Source: Arsukibacterium indicum
GTDB taxonomy: Bacteria; Pseudomonadota; Gammaproteobacteria; Enterobacterales; Alteromonadaceae
Assembly (NCBI RefSeq): GCF_019100565.1
Contig: NZ_JAHRID010000007.1
Coordinates: 148,155 to 212,154 of the forward strand
Length of the DNA: 64,000 bases
Direction: 5' to 3'
A program made the position numbers and the translations under genes. Numbering within the stretch: position 1 is the stretch's first letter; the number at the start of each line of letters is the position of its first letter. The notes under the pieces were generated by a model. It searched no databases and had not been told where the DNA came from. It worked only from the letters and a program-made list of their open reading frames with translations. Positions 64,000 through 64,000 of this stretch are shown here, piece by piece.

Positions 64000-64000
64000 C

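Overview
The window looks like a chromosomal segment of a gammaproteobacterium close to the Rheinheimera / Alishewanella / Arsukibacterium group of marine or freshwater aerobes. This rests on family resemblance only: the polA - Spot 42 - engB - cytochrome c4 - yihI order, ccoG, srkA, dsbA, cytochrome c5, rep/ubiK and uvrA/yajR-like/ssb are typical core genes of that lineage, and base composition is near 50% GC with a dip across the restriction-modification block. No rRNA, complete insertion sequence, prophage or CRISPR array was seen.

Layout. 1-8200: short-chain fatty acid permease, glycerate kinase-like enzyme, anion permease, an ECF sigma factor with a membrane partner gene, a divergent periplasmic amidohydrolase, a small superinfection-immunity-family membrane protein and a metallo-beta-lactamase-fold lipoprotein. 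8200-14800: KfrA-like coiled-coil protein, topoisomerase III, a cyclophilin with a GlyGly-CTERM tail, a ParA ATPase with a ribbon-helix-helix partner, and a DUF3010 protein; several of these resemble plasmid maintenance genes. 14800-22400: ccoG, srkA, dsbA, a DUF817 protein, a nucleotidyltransferase-fold gene pair, a DUF4920 protein and a porin-like barrel. 22560-26270: an EcoRII/Dcm-type restriction-modification-repair set (C5 methyltransferase, convergent EcoRII-like nuclease, Vsr). 26280-27740: three phased palindromes followed by an AAA/DUF4143 ATPase. 27760-39200: ICMT-family methyltransferase, uvrA, a LacI regulator, a YajR-like MFS carrier, ssb, sbcD and sbcC. 39200-47300: a PAS/GGDEF/EAL protein, DUF481 and MscS proteins, tRNA-His, DUF1285, a second amidohydrolase, DUF2489, yihI and a methyltransferase. 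47370-53600: a CsrB-like sRNA, cytochrome c4, engB, a second unannotated sRNA candidate, Spot 42, polA and cytochrome c5. 53700-64000: a GAF/GAF/GGDEF protein, rep, ubiK, pirin and DoxX facing a LysR regulator, an MFS carrier, an aspartate racemase-family protein and two uncharacterised genes at the right edge.

Most interesting signals. (1) A perfectly mirrored pair of ECF-type promoters, TGTAACA-N17-GACTTA on both strands, between the sigma factor and the divergent amidohydrolase. (2) A CsrB-type RNA on the minus strand with eight GGA motifs, a strong terminator and an upstream GacA/UvrY-like box. (3) A candidate new sRNA between the Spot 42 terminator and engB. (4) Three 24-bp palindromes at exact 32-bp spacing before the DUF4143 ATPase. 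(5) A complete EcoRII-like R-M-Vsr set with a LexA-like box before the methyltransferase. (6) Terminator-bounded structured intergenic sequence upstream of uvrA. All were read by eye; none has been tested by database search.
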